This document shows positions 50,301 to 63,053 of a stretch of DNA of 64,000 nt, one piece after another. The position numbers and the translations under genes are program-made. The DNA is taken from contig NW_002476358.1 in the NCBI RefSeq assembly GCF_000189635.1, positions 62,001 through 126,000 on the forward strand, in the 5' to 3' direction. How positions within the stretch are numbered: the stretch's first letter is position 1; the number at the start of each line of letters is the position of its first letter. Source of the DNA: Tetrahymena thermophila SB210 (Eukaryota > Ciliophora > Oligohymenophorea > Hymenostomatida > Tetrahymenidae). A model generated the notes under the pieces. The model ran no database searches. It worked only from the letters and a program-made list of their open reading frames with translations, and was not told where the DNA came from.

Positions 50301-53300
50301 AGACACTACACATCTTCTAAACTATGGTTAAATAATTAACGATACTTAGTATAAAGGAGCTGGGATTTTAATTACTTCAGTTATTTAAGATCCTTTTTAG
50401 GATTAAGTTTATTTTTAGTCAAAATCAGGAACTTTTCCAAATTAAACTGGCATGTGTTATAAATTATCCTATTATACCTCAAGATAAGGAGAAAACTATA
50501 ACAGCCCTTCAGCAATATTTTAATATTCTATCAGATATAGCGTATTCTGCCCTTTTGATGATACAAATTCTCCTAGCTTAAATCCAATTACAGTAAAAAA
50601 TACATAAAATCCAACAAATTCTCCATCTTAATTTATCTTGGCTATTCAATCTGTAGCTAATACTGTTTTAGCAATTGCAATTTCAGAAAAATAGGGAAGA
50701 AATATTGCTTAGCAAAGTATGCCAACTGCATCTTCTTCTGCTGTATTAAATGCATAAATTGCAATAACTTCACCTTCAAGCGGGTACAATGTCAATGTAA
50801 ACTACGCCTATCCTCTAAACTTTTATGTTTCTAATTTTAATCTACCAATGTTTTTGAACTAGCCATTAGGGATAAGCATTTTAGTTGATAATAATTTGTT
50901 TTAAGGAAAAAATTCTTTTGTTAGTGTTAAAGTCATTTTAAATGATTAAATTTCAATGCCTTGCACATTTGCATATAGTGCAAATACATTACAAATTTCA
51001 ACTACCTTAAATAGTGCTATTTCAGGTTTATAGATTAAATCTTTGAACATATAAACTCTTTTCTAAAGAACTGATTAAACTGCAACACTAGGATCAACAA
51101 CAATTAATTTTACTGTAACACTTTAATATATTCTCCAATATTATATGAACAATCCACCAGAAGTTTTAAAGATACGTAAATTTATTCCATATTTCATTAA
51201 AAATAACTATATTTATTTAATTTATAAATAGAGTAAACAGTAGTTTCATTAAATTTGGCAAGTGGATCTAGCCCTACAGTTACTGCAACCATAGATAAGC
51301 CATCCTTTTTTAATAATATATAAGGAAGTAGAGATATCTTATAGTTTTCTTTCTAGCTATAAAATTCAAATCCAAATAAAGTTAGTATTGATGTTGGCGA
51401 GTCGATTTAAATAAATTTAGGATTCTTAAGAGACCCCAGTAAATCAGACGATAATTGTTAATTCTTTACAGATAGTACTTACTAGGTACTAGACCATTCA
51501 ATTGGATATTTCTCAAATTATTTATTTAAATTTAGTGCAGCTAGACCTTACACATAAAAAATATTTATGTAGTGCTATGGAGTTATGGTGTATAAAGCAA
51601 CTGCTAATTCTTATTCAGTATAATATTTTAATTTATTAAATGTAGATATGATAACAACTACTAACAAAGTACAAGAACTTATTTAAGCTTCTTGGAATCT
51701 AGTTCAACCTAAAAATGGTTTATAAGTTATTTAAGTCTAAACAGAGTTCAATGAAGCTGGCTTAAATGCTTTAGATATTACGATAAAACAAAATCCAACC
51801 AATTTACCTATTTACCCCTAAGCAGAGTTTTATATTTATTTTCCTATAGAAATTGACTTAAATGAATTCATGTTCACTCTCAGCTTAACTTCAACAACAA
51901 TATATATACCTGACAAACATGCATTAAGAGTTAAAGTCCAATCAGCTCAGCTCATTTAGTCAGGTAATTAATATACTTTGACTGTATTTCCTACTCATAT
52001 AACTAATTAGTTAATTAATGCAAAAAATATAAGGAATCTATATATAGAATATATAGATATAAATAGTAAATCCTTACTGGATTATGCTTACTACTCATTT
52101 AGCAACATAAATTTTAGCTAATTTACAGAGAGGGCTCCAATTAACATTTATATAACTAAGGCTTCTTACATGTATGGATTGCAGAAAGCTACAGATTAAT
52201 TAAATATTTCTTTTAGAGTTACTAATTACTATTCAGCTGCTGGATAAAATTTGAAGTTTATTGTATATGCGAAGGTTGGTAGTCAAATGAATGCTATTTC
52301 TACAACTTTATCAAATACTTTTAACTCTAATGGCATTTTAGTATTTATGTAATAAAATGATATTTCATCAAGTTCGGATATAAATATTTAAATACCAACA
52401 ATAACAAATTTAAAATTAAAGGTTAAAGATTTAATTACTATTCCAATACATATATGCCTATTTTTTAATCAAAATCTTGTAGCTATTACACACAATAACA
52501 TATCTAACTTGATAGGATTGCCACTATTAAGTAGTTCTAACATTTTTAATTAATAATATTATTCTTATTTTTCTGATAATGAAGGAGATTAGATATATGT
52601 ATTCCCAATTTATTATAATCTGATTGATAAAACTTAAACTTTCCAATTAAGAGAATTAAATGGTCAGAGTCTTTAATTTAGAAATCCAATAATAAACTTT
52701 TAAGAGACTGATTATATATAGTGTTCAGATGACATTTATATGTTTAAGCAAGATAAAACATATGTACAGTCATTCCAAAATATCTACCTAACAAAATAAT
52801 AAGATACATAACTGCCAGTGAGGTATAATTTACTATAATAACCTTCATCATAGAAATAATCCAATGTATAATTTTTGTAAAATACTTTCAAAAAGTGTAA
52901 TGTATATTCAGAATATTAGTAATATTTTGTAAAGCAAGGATAAAATCCATTAACGATTAGAATATTCTTAGATGATAGTTGTAAAATTTTAGACCCAAAT
53001 TTCAATTCTGTTATTGTAGCTATTACAGTAAATGTTCCTGGAGGATTAGGAACAATTATAGGCTCAACTAATTTATTTTTGAGTACTGACAGAGTAATAA
53101 TTTATCAAATAAACGTCAGTAACACCGCTACAATTGGTACATAATTCAACATTCTATATACAGTTACTAATTTACCAAATATAAGCATATAAAATACTGT
53201 TATTGTTCCCATTCAAAGTAATTCTCTTACACTTAGTTTATCAAGTGTTACTTTAACAGCTGCATAAAATTATTTAAATTTGAATTTGTAATGTAATGAG

Positions 53301-55090
53301 AACAAGTTAATATATTACGAGCTTATTTTAAGAGAAAACAAATAAAGCATATTGGCAAATTCAGCTCTTATTTAGTAGGCAAAAAATGGAGCCATTAAGT
53401 AAGTAAATCAAAATGGGTAGGTTGGAAAATAATCCACTCATCTAATAGGATCCATACAATGTAATCCCTAGTCTGCATCTAGCTTATCAAATAATTTCTA
53501 AATATAATGGATTAGAGCAAATACAAAATATTCAATAAATTTGTTGATAGATGGGACAAGCAGCTCTACTGTTTATGATTTTTAAACTGCTCAAATTAAT
53601 ACAAACCCAATGCTTTATTTACAAATTGGAATACAATAATAATCCTCTTTATTAACTTAGCAAAATCCAAATTTAATCAGATCACAATTTCTTTGTTATC
53701 TGGCATTCTACATAGGAATACCACATAATTTAATTAGATTCTCTGAATAGCCTTCTGTTTAGTGCTAACAATATCTCAGTTCTTCATATCAAACATTTGC
53801 AACCTATGTAAAATTTTCAATTAAAAATATCTTTTATTACTAAATTTTTTATCATCAAAATAAAAAATTCTCACTCTTTTTAGAGATTTTTAGATTTTCC
53901 TTATTTAAATATAATTTACTAATTAATTTATATTCATTTAAATTAATAAAGTTAATCAATTAAAGAAAAGAAAAAAAAAAAAATTCAAATCTTTATTTAA
54001 TAATAACATTAAATTTTTTTATTTGAAACAGCCTCCTAATGGATCAAATGGAAATGAAGTCTGTTTTAATTTAAAAACTGATTCTTAATGGCATACATTT
54101 GATAATGACCGCTAATATAACTTTTAATTTTTCCCTATAGAATATGGAAATGATACAAGTATATTTATAGAAATTGATTTTTCATAAGTTGAAAACTAGT
54201 ATTTAAGCTCCCTGAAAAATTATTTAAATGAGCAATATCAGTATTTAAATAATATGAATTCATACAGTACTTCTTAGTACATTAATGTTTGCAACCAATA
54301 TACTAATTTAATTCCAGTATAAAATTATGGTAATATAAAGTATCCAAATGTGAAAGTGGTAAAAAACTTTTGTTCATCAAGATTGCAGTGCAATTTTTAT
54401 ATTCAATAAACTTCTGGTAGCTCAATAATCTACTTAATGATTTCAGATTAAAATTTAACAGAATCTATAGTCAAAACTTTAAGTATAACTTAGTTTAAAG
54501 CTAATTCACTTAATTTCTTAGCTCGTTATATATATCCATTAGATGAAAATAAAACAGTTTAGTTTAATTTTACTATTTAAAAACCTGATAAATCATATTT
54601 TGCTTATTACTTTTTAACAGATTTAACTTTGCAAGATTATGCTTATTAATTCCCTGGAGTGTATAATGAAACAGTTATATTTATTACAACTTACTCAGCT
54701 ACAAATTTAGTTTTATATCTTGTCATTCCTTTAGCTTCAGTTGTATTAATAGCTATAATTTATTTTTCAGTCAGATATTATAGAAATAGAAAAAAAGTTT
54801 AAGCAACTGAGGTAAAAAATTAAGATATGGAAAGCAATTTTGAAGAGAACCAAGACCTTTAAGATAATGGAAGTAATAAGGCAGATAATATATTAGATGA
54901 TTTAAAATCTGAATAAAGAAAAGGATCTATCTTTGGAATAAAAGAAAAAAAAATTTAATGTATGAAAATAGTTTCAAAAGAAGGCTAAGTAAATTTGGAT
55001 AATAAAGATAAAAAACTTAAACCTTTTAGCTAAATAAAAGGTAATTACAAAGGAAAAATCGATGATATTGATGAAGTTATTTTACTATGA
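47326..55090 (+). CDS. Giant type I membrane protein, 2,454 aa
   Basis: Exons 47326-48754, 48811-49370, 49435-51175, 51232-53807 and 54032-55090 give exactly 2,455 codons. The start ATG at 47326 yields a clear signal peptide (MALKIFNILHLIIILIQQVY). About 2,300 lumenal or extracellular residues follow, rich in N, S, T, Q and I with many beta-prone stretches and few Cys. Motifs such as QGGGIFISRG, NGFGGIFYI and YKGAGILITSV, with Cys pairs (CNGNC), resemble parallel beta-helix (pectin-lyase/PMP-type) repeats; that is inference. One transmembrane helix near residues 2330-2352 (LVLYLVIPLASVVLIAIIYF) is followed by a basic stop-transfer (RYYRNRKKV) and a ~100-residue charged cytosolic tail. A surface or secretory-pathway protein is likely; function unknown. 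Confidence 0.83.
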
Positions 55091-55816
55091 AACCAAGCAA
55101 AGCAAATAATTTTTTTGAGATAATATATATTATTTTTGTATTTAATTTTAGATAGATTTAAAGTTTTTACTTTATTTTTACAATTTTTTTATTCAGTAAA
55201 CAACTTAAATTCTTTATTTTATTGTTTGTTCATAAAACTATTAAACTGTTATCTTTTATTTATTTAAATTTATTTTAAATTATTATTTTAATATAAGAAA
55301 AAATAAATATTTTAAAAAATTTTAAAGTTTTTAAGATATGAACCAAATTTATTAGAAATATATAGTAAAATTTATGATAATATTTTAAATAATGAAGTTG
55401 TAGGAAATGAATAAATAATTTTTTAATAGTTAGATAATATGTAAAATTATTTTTTATTATTTAATTTTCTTTTAGTTTTAGTTAATCTAAACAAAGATAA
55501 TTAAAAAAAAAGGTAAATTGAATATATAAATGAATTTTTTTTAGAGAAAATTTTTAAAATTATTCAATACAAAAAACAATAAATGTTTCTTATTTTTGAT
55601 TTATGACATAATAATTAAACTGCTGATCTTTTATTTACTTAATTTTATTCTCAGTCTTAAATTAAGATATTTAGAATCATAAATTCTGAAAGAAATAATT
55701 TAATAAAAATAGAAATTATAAATTTATGAAAAAATTTTAAATAATTAAGTTAGTAGTTAGTGAATAAATATTTTTTAATAGTTAAAGTAATTTTTTTTAT
55801 TGAATTTAAGCTTCTT
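55091..55816. other. Intergenic region between convergent genes
   Basis: About 725 nt of AT-rich sequence. No feature recognised. Confidence 0.5.
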
Positions 55817-58800
55817 TCATATTTTGGTGATTAATTTTGCTTTAAAAGTAGATTTATCTTTAAATAAATGCTTAATTTATTCTTCTTTTGTCATATCATT
55901 TTAAAATAATTATTTTTTTTTATTTTCTTTTTAATCTAGCTCATTTTGCTTTTTATCTTAAAAATCAGCACTACTTTCAAATATATTGTAAAGTATGTTG
56001 CCTCTAATTATCGTAGAATATATTTTCCCATAAAAAACTTTTTTATCATAAATATGTAGAGAGGATATATCTTAATTTAATTAGAAATTTTGGATATCAA
56101 ATATTGATTTTTCAAAAGGATCCCAAACTACAAAATCAGCATCTAAACCTTCCTTTATTTATCCCTTTTAATTTTGAATACCCAAAATTTTTGATGGATT
56201 TATTGAGAGCAACTTAGAAATTTCAATAATCTTTTCTTCTGTTTTTTCTTATTCATATTATACTTGTTCTGTTTTAATTTTAATATCTTCTGATTCATTT
56301 TATATTATATCCTTATTTTCATTGATATCCTATAATTAAGTATCAGTAGATTCAACTATTTACTCATTATAATTGATAGAAGTACTTTCTTTGTCTACTA
56401 AACCCTTTTATTATGTATCTTAATTTGATTATGACGTTTATGACTAAATGATATGGTTGTCCTTTTATTACTAGTTAATTTACTCTTTAAATTTTCTCTT
56501 CAAATTGATCCAAGAAAGAGTCCATATTGTATACAAATTTCCTCCAATTGAATTTAAACCATTAAATGCTACTGTAAAATCTGGAGGCTTATACTTTAAT
56601 GGAACATAAAAATGATTAGATCCAACACAATCAATCACTGAATTTACTTCCAACTCTGAAAGCAGTAATTTTTTATTTAGTTTATCATAAATAGCTGGCT
56701 CATTTTTGAATTTAGTTTCACCTTCATTAATATTTGAGGAGTCGAAATACAAAAATGGAGTAGAAACTTCTATGTACAAATTAAAGTTAGGATTCCTCAA
56801 TTTCTATCTAAATATTTTAGCAACTGAGTAGGAGTTAGAAACATTTGTAAAAATGAGATTTGGCTAAAAAGTAACTTTATTCTATTTATACTCGACAAAT
56901 TTCTATTTAAAAAAATTTATTGCTATATTTTCCCAAAAAGGTGGACGAAAAGTCAAAAAATTTAAATAATCTCTTCTAGTTTTCTACTTTTTTTCTAGGT
57001 CTTTTGTATTTTATTTTAAACTCAAAACATTAGAAGATGTTTAACTTCTGATTCGAGTGAACCCTTCACCAACTATATTTATTGTACTTAAGCTAATACC
57101 TTAACCTTGATCAAATACTTTTTCATCTATTTATTGCATGGAATTATCTATCAAGTTAGTTTGGGTTTTAGAGTTTATTAGTTTCATGCCTTTGTTAGAA
57201 TCTATCCCTTCACTTTACTCTATTTATTCGCAGGCAGGTAAGCATAAATTAGAGTTTGAAAGGACTAAAAAATGAACTTTTCTCATACTGTTGAAGTTAA
57301 CTGAGTTATTTTCATTTTTTACTTACTGCAATTTCCTTCTTATCAAGAGATTAGAATTTGACTTTGGGCGTATCGAAAAAAGTGAACTTGGGCTATCCTC
57401 TGGTTTAATTTCATTTTAAAATTATACAACATTAGATTTTAAAATTGGTTTAGAGTCTATATTATTCTATTCCATATTATTAAGTATACTGCTTCTATTT
57501 TTATTATCAACATTTTTGCATATATCAGGTTTTGATTAATCTTTTTAAGGTGACAAGCTATTTCTGTATGTGGTCATGCTACTTGTTTCTGTTAATTCTT
57601 CAAAACTTTACCCGTGGTCATTCTATAAATATTTTAATTTTTAATAATTAGAGCTCTTGAATATAAATTAAATCAGTATCTTTTAAAGATATTTTAGGGT
57701 AAAAATTGGAGAAATTGATTATACAATTTCAATAAAAATTGAAATAAAATCAATAAACAATTCAACCTAAAAGATTTAAATTTTACTTTGCAAATGTTTA
57801 TAAATTTTGAGCTGTCTAAATTTATAGATATAGGTCTAACAAATTTTACTTTCTAAGATAAATTGTTTTATTTCTGATGAGTATTTTCACTTGGATTTAT
57901 TTTTTGTTAGTTATTGATATTTTCATCTTCGCTTTCTATACTAAGGAAACTATGCTTTGCATCATTGAGTCTCTTAAATTCTAAGTATTTATCATTTTAG
58001 TCTTCATTCTAAGATTCTCCTTCATCAGATTTATTGTTCTCTCCTGAATCAATTTATGATTAACAAAGATATTAGCTTTTTTCCTAAATACTTAGTAACC
58101 TAATAATTAAAAAGAATATATTTTTATTAATCTTATTTATTTTTTTGTAATCGAATCAATTATTGTCCTTGAATGGAATTCTAAATTAATCTAAAACTCA
58201 AATCTATCTTGTTAAATTATGAGTGAAAATTTAAATTCTTTGTTTTTAAAAAAATTAAATTCTATTATCTATTTGTTATTTATTACTTTAAGGCTGATTG
58301 CATTGTTTTCTACTGAGCCATAGGAAATATTTTTAGTAATTTTTGTTGAATTTAATCATTTCGAATTGACTCTAATTCTATCGAAGACCACCTTTCTTCT
58401 TCATGAGTCTCTCCTAGAACTGCGTCTGAACAAGGAATATTTTTTTCATTAACACAGTCTGTTGTTTTTTATATATCAACTCTCGATTTAATTTTTAGAT
58501 TACGCATAGGACTGGTAACTCCTAATTCTTTTTCGCACTAAAGGTAGATAGGATGAAAAAATATACTCATATTCTCTAAATTCTTAATTTAATCTATGAA
58601 TTGTAAAATTTAGCTCTTATTTGAGCAATAATCAACATCAGGTTAAAAAGATGGAGAGAAATAAGTCCTAAATCCTACTATATACTTTTTCAAATGATCA
58701 ATTTTATCTTTATCAAACATGTCTTTACAATTAGTCTTTGTCAAGAGTGTTAATTAAGCAAAATCAACAAAACTTTCTTCTCGCATAGCCTCTATTTTCT

Positions 58801-59230
58801 CTCTGCAATCACATAATGATTGATTTAATTCTACTATGTTTTATTCATTTTCCAAAAGAGGATTATTAACAACCATAGTTACACCTCCAGCTAAAGCTAT
58901 TCTAGTCAAATTTTATATTTCGCACCACTCTTTTTCTTCATAATTAGAGTGTAAGCTAACATTCATGTCGATGATACCGCTCATTATATACTTATTTCCA
59001 TAGTTTACAAAGTTAATACTGAGTCTTCTTATTTCTTCTAACTAATCTTAAGTAGGGTCAATTAATATACTTACTATTTTCTCATTTTTAGTGCAAACTA
59101 CTGCCCTCTAAAACTTATCTTCTCCAACCAAAACTTTTGTGCTGGTAATACTAAGATCGAACTTTTTATTAACTCCAGAAATCATTTCAGAATCTGATAT
59201 TAGTTTTATGATATTTTAATCGCTCTACAT
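55817..59230 (-). CDS. Allantoinase/dihydropyrimidinase-fold protein, metal site degraded
   Basis: Minus-strand gene from ATG (complement of 59228-59230; MQSDQNIIKLISDSEMISG) to TGA (complement of 55817-55819). Allantoinase-like landmarks occur in order: MSGIIDMNVSLH with AGGVTMVVNNPL; YIVGFRTYFSPS; FFHPIYLQCEKE; VHFLVLSNSN; then INEGETKFKNEPAIYDKLNKK, VIDCVGSNHFYVPLKYKPPD, AFNGLNSIGGNLYTIWTL; and KEGLDADFVVWDPFEKSIF with GKIYSTIIRGNILY. In active enzymes the two metals are held by HxH, a carboxylated Lys, two His and an Asp. Here HxH is NVS (residues 90-92), the Lys is Arg (GFR, 188) and the Asp is Asn (GSNH, near 56615). The protein is also swollen by polar insertions in the middle (about 58040-56990) and before the C-terminal strand (about 56470-56200). 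It may be a pseudoenzyme. Introns include one at about 58220-58275 and others near 57610-57860; exact exon joins there are uncertain. Confidence 0.75.
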
Positions 59231-60572
59231 TTGTTTGCAATATTTAGAGAGCTAAAAATTCTTAATTTATTTTACAAAATTTTTTATTTATATGTTAATA
59301 AATAACTTACTTTTGATGAATAAGGCACTAGTATAGTAATTAAATAATTATGTAAAATTTTATTAAAAAATAAAAAGAGATTGGTTGTTGAAAAATAACA
59401 AATAATATATTCATTTGCTTATATTTTGAATATCAACAGAAGTAATCTATATATTTATTATGCTTTCTTATACTAATCTCATTAAAATTCACTCATCCTT
59501 CTAAATTTTTACAAAAATAAAATTTTTAAAGCTCATATTGCAACTTATTATAAATGTTACTGGTTAAAGTTTAATAAAAAAGAAAATTCAAATAGAAAAT
59601 GGCTATAATAGTTGCTAGTTATTCTTAACATATTATTTTATAAAATAATGATTTTATATTTTATTATATTCTACACAAATTGAATAATGATGTAATGATG
59701 ATATTTATTTCATTAACTAATTTATTTTTATTTATTTAATTTCTTTATAGATTCATTTTTTTTTATGATTAGTAATTAATTTGAAACATTTTAATGATTA
59801 ATAATTAGTTTTGAAGCATAAAATTATATCACAAAGAGACCTTCCGCAATAAAAATGTTGTCTTTTGATCATAAATAAATCTCAAAATTTCTGTAAAAAT
59901 CCTTTGAATTTAATGTTATTTTTTATTTTTGTATATTTTTATCCATTTTTCACAAAGGTTATGCCAGAATTAACCGGCTTTTTAATATATTCAAAAATTT
60001 TATAATAATTAATTTTTAAGTCCGAATAAATCTAAATTTAAAAATACTTCTTGATTCTTATCCTTAAAAATAGAAGGATTTTCTATTTATTTTATAAAAA
60101 ATTAGTTTTATGCTCCTTTAAATTTGTAGAAGTGCTTTAATTAAAAATATTTATAGTACTGTTATATAGGTTTAAGCTACATTTCTGGTAAATAGAGTTA
60201 TATTCTAGATTATATTTTGTTTAGAATGTAATAACTGAATGAAATTCTAAATGAAGTCATTCATTAGAAGAAGATATTCTTTTTTCTAAATTTTAAAAAT
60301 TGGCATAAAAAGAAATAAGCATAAAAACAAACAAATAAACAAATTTTAAAACACTTCTACTTTACAAGAATTTGTTATAAGCATTTATTGAGCATATAAT
60401 TCAATTTTATAGAGATTTTAATTATAAGTATTTCTTACCTAATAATTAATGTTAGGAGAAAATTTTATATTACTTTCATTCTAGCATATTTATGCTTAGA
60501 AATAATTAGATTAAAAAGTAAAAAAAATCATATTGAAAAATTAAACAATTAATTTAATAAACAACTACATAA
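59231..60572. other. Divergent intergenic region
   Basis: About 1.34 kb, AT-rich, between the allantoinase-like gene (minus) and the Rei1-like gene (plus). Nothing recognised; promoters presumed. Confidence 0.5.
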
Positions 60573-62246
60573 ATGGAAATGGATATTATTAAAGGAGGTT
60601 AGGGCCTCCGTTGCTACTGCTGCTAGTTAGAATTCGATACAGATTCTAACTATAAGTTGCATTTTAAATCAGACTATCATCGTTATAATCTAAAACGTAA
60701 AATGCTTGACCTACCTCCTGCTACTTACGAAGAATTTTAGAGATGTAAATAAATATATAAATGAGATTATTTTAGAAATAATAATTGAGAAATATTTTCG
60801 CAAAATTAAATTAAATAAAATATTTAAAAATAGAATTTTTGAGTTCAGGTCAAAAATCATAAAGCACTTCAGTCACTGATTGCTTAAAATGCATGATTTG
60901 CAAGTAAGTTCTTTTAAATTGTATTAAAAAAATAGCTTTTAAGAAATCAATTTTTATTTTAGAAAAGAATTCGGTTCTCATCAAACTTACAAGTAACATT
61001 TGTAAAGCAGAAAGCACCAAGAAAATGCTCTTAATTATAAAATTGAAGATAAGGAAATACATTTAGATTTTATTTAAAATGAGCAAAAACGCACAACTCT
61101 TGATGATGTTTCAATCTGCTTATATTGTGATAAGACTAATGACGATTTAAATGAGTAAATTTTTAATAGCAAATATTATTTGAAGATTTTGAAATACATT
61201 TATTTACTTATTAATAGAAATATAAAGCATATGGAAAGAGTTCATGGATTCTTTATCTGTGAGGAAAAATATATCAAAGACCTCTAAGGACTTGTTTTGT
61301 TTTTAGCTAAGCAAATTAATGAAAAGTTATTATGTCCTTATTGTGAAAATAAAAACACCAAAGGTTTTGTAGATGCAGAAGGAGTCAAAAAGCACATGGT
61401 CTAAAAGGGACACTGCTTTATGAATAATGAATAGTTTTTCGATTTGTACTGCGAATTTTACGATTTTACTCTTGCTATTGAAGAAGCTCTAAAAAATAAA
61501 TTTAAAAATGTCGAAAGGATAGTCGAAGTATCAGAGACTGAAGATGAAAGTGATTTAAGCTCAACCCCAGAAAAGATTATGGGAGAAAATTAGCAACAAG
61601 AGTAGCCTCACTCTGAATCTAATTATGAAATTATCTCTTAAGAAAGTGATTAAAAATTAATGGAAATGATTAGAGAACTATCAATAAATGATGACGATTT
61701 AACCGAAGAATAAAAATAAATTAAATAGAAAGCTTAGGAACTATATCTTAAATATAAGCAATGCTAACAAGAAACAAAAGCTAAAATAAATAGTTATGGT
61801 GAGATTATTTTACCTTCTGGCAAAGTTTTAGGTCATAGATCTATGGCTAAATACTATAACTAATATTATCGTCCTATGGCTACTTAGGAATCCAAGATGA
61901 AGGCCATTCTTGGTGAAGAAGGCTACTAAGAACATAAGAATCAATTAATGAAATTAGAAGAACAAAAAGTAAATAGAAATAAATTTTATAATTTAAGTTA
62001 TTAATCTCATATTTGTATTTTCATTAATAAATAGCTCTTTGCTAAATAGCAAGAAGATAAATACAGAAGAGAAGCTTAAAAGAAAGATTACGATTTAAGT
62101 AAGAAAAATAATGCTAACCAAGTTGGGTAAATTTAATTTTTAAATGATAAATTTAATATAATTTTATTTTCAAAATAAATATTTATAGTTAAGGCATCCA
62201 CTAAAATAAAGTTCAAAATATGGTTATTTATCAAAGCAGAATTTGA
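60573..62246 (+). CDS. Rei1/ZNF622-family zinc finger protein, 60S subunit maturation
   Basis: Six exons (60573-60744, 60849-60903, 60963-61154, 61218-61968, 62035-62126 and 62189-62246) give 439 residues with consistent phases. It has the full family layout: first C2H2 finger (LRCYCCQLEFDTDSNYKLHF) followed by the hallmark HRYNLKRKMLDLPP; second finger CMICKKEFGSHQTYKQHLQS; third C2H2 (CLYCDKTNDDL) with KHMERVHGFFI; fourth (LLCPYCENKNTKGFVDAEGV) with HMVQKGHCF; an acidic linker; then ILPSGKVLGHRSMAKYYNQ and the end VGQGIHQNKVQNM. In yeast Rei1/Reh1 and human ZNF622 these proteins act on cytoplasmic pre-60S particles, releasing or recycling export factors and probing the exit tunnel with the C-terminus. 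The length (~440) and C-terminus match the family. Confidence 0.9.
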
Positions 62247-63053
62247 ATCAATTTACATACTAACAACAGTTTAATTTTTTAATGTTCAATTCGATATACT
62301 TAAAAATAATTTTAACTAAAAAATCTGAATTCATAATCAATATTTCTGATATCCTAATCTAACCTCTTTACTACTATATATTTAACATAATTAAATTTAA
62401 TGTCATTTACATTTTCCATGTTCATTACAATAATATATTTTTGATTCTAAAATTCTAAAACTTTTGTGTCTAAAAAATTGTAAAAAATGCAAAAAACCAA
62501 TTAAGTTAATTAAATAGATAAAGCTTAACAAATAAAAAAATATTAAATGTTTTATTTATTTTTAATATTTATTAAAAAATGTATTTTGATAACATAAAAT
62601 TTATCATAAAAAGAGCATTATTTTTTTTTATTAAAGAATATAATTCAGGCTTTTTTAATTTACTTACAAAAAGTAATAATATGAGTGACAACAACAACAA
62701 TAACCATAAACAAACATATTCGTTAAAAATTGTATTTGAATTAAAAAATAATTTATATTTAAAATAATTAGACAAACAAATACACTCCATAAATACATAA
62801 ATAGATACATATAAATATTGATAGTTAAGATAATAAAAAGATTAATCTCAATTTTTGTAATATTTTTTTAAAATAACACTTTTTTCAAAACAATAAATAA
62901 ATAATATTTCTTAATTACTTTCAACCTATTAATTTCATAGTAAAAATATCTAGCTAAATAAATAAATAATTTGGCAAATTCTTTTTACAATAAGAGGGCA
63001 AGGCTAGTTTAATAAAAGAAAATAGATTAATTAACTTTGAGTTTATTATAAAA
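62247..63053. other. Intergenic spacer
   Basis: About 800 nt, AT-rich, with a short AAC/ACA repeat near 62688-62703. Small open frames on both strands here are not convincing. Confidence 0.45.

Noticed and set aside
62569-62790. Small open frames on both strands around an AAC repeat
   Set aside because: Low-complexity, overlapping on both strands and without a recognisable product.
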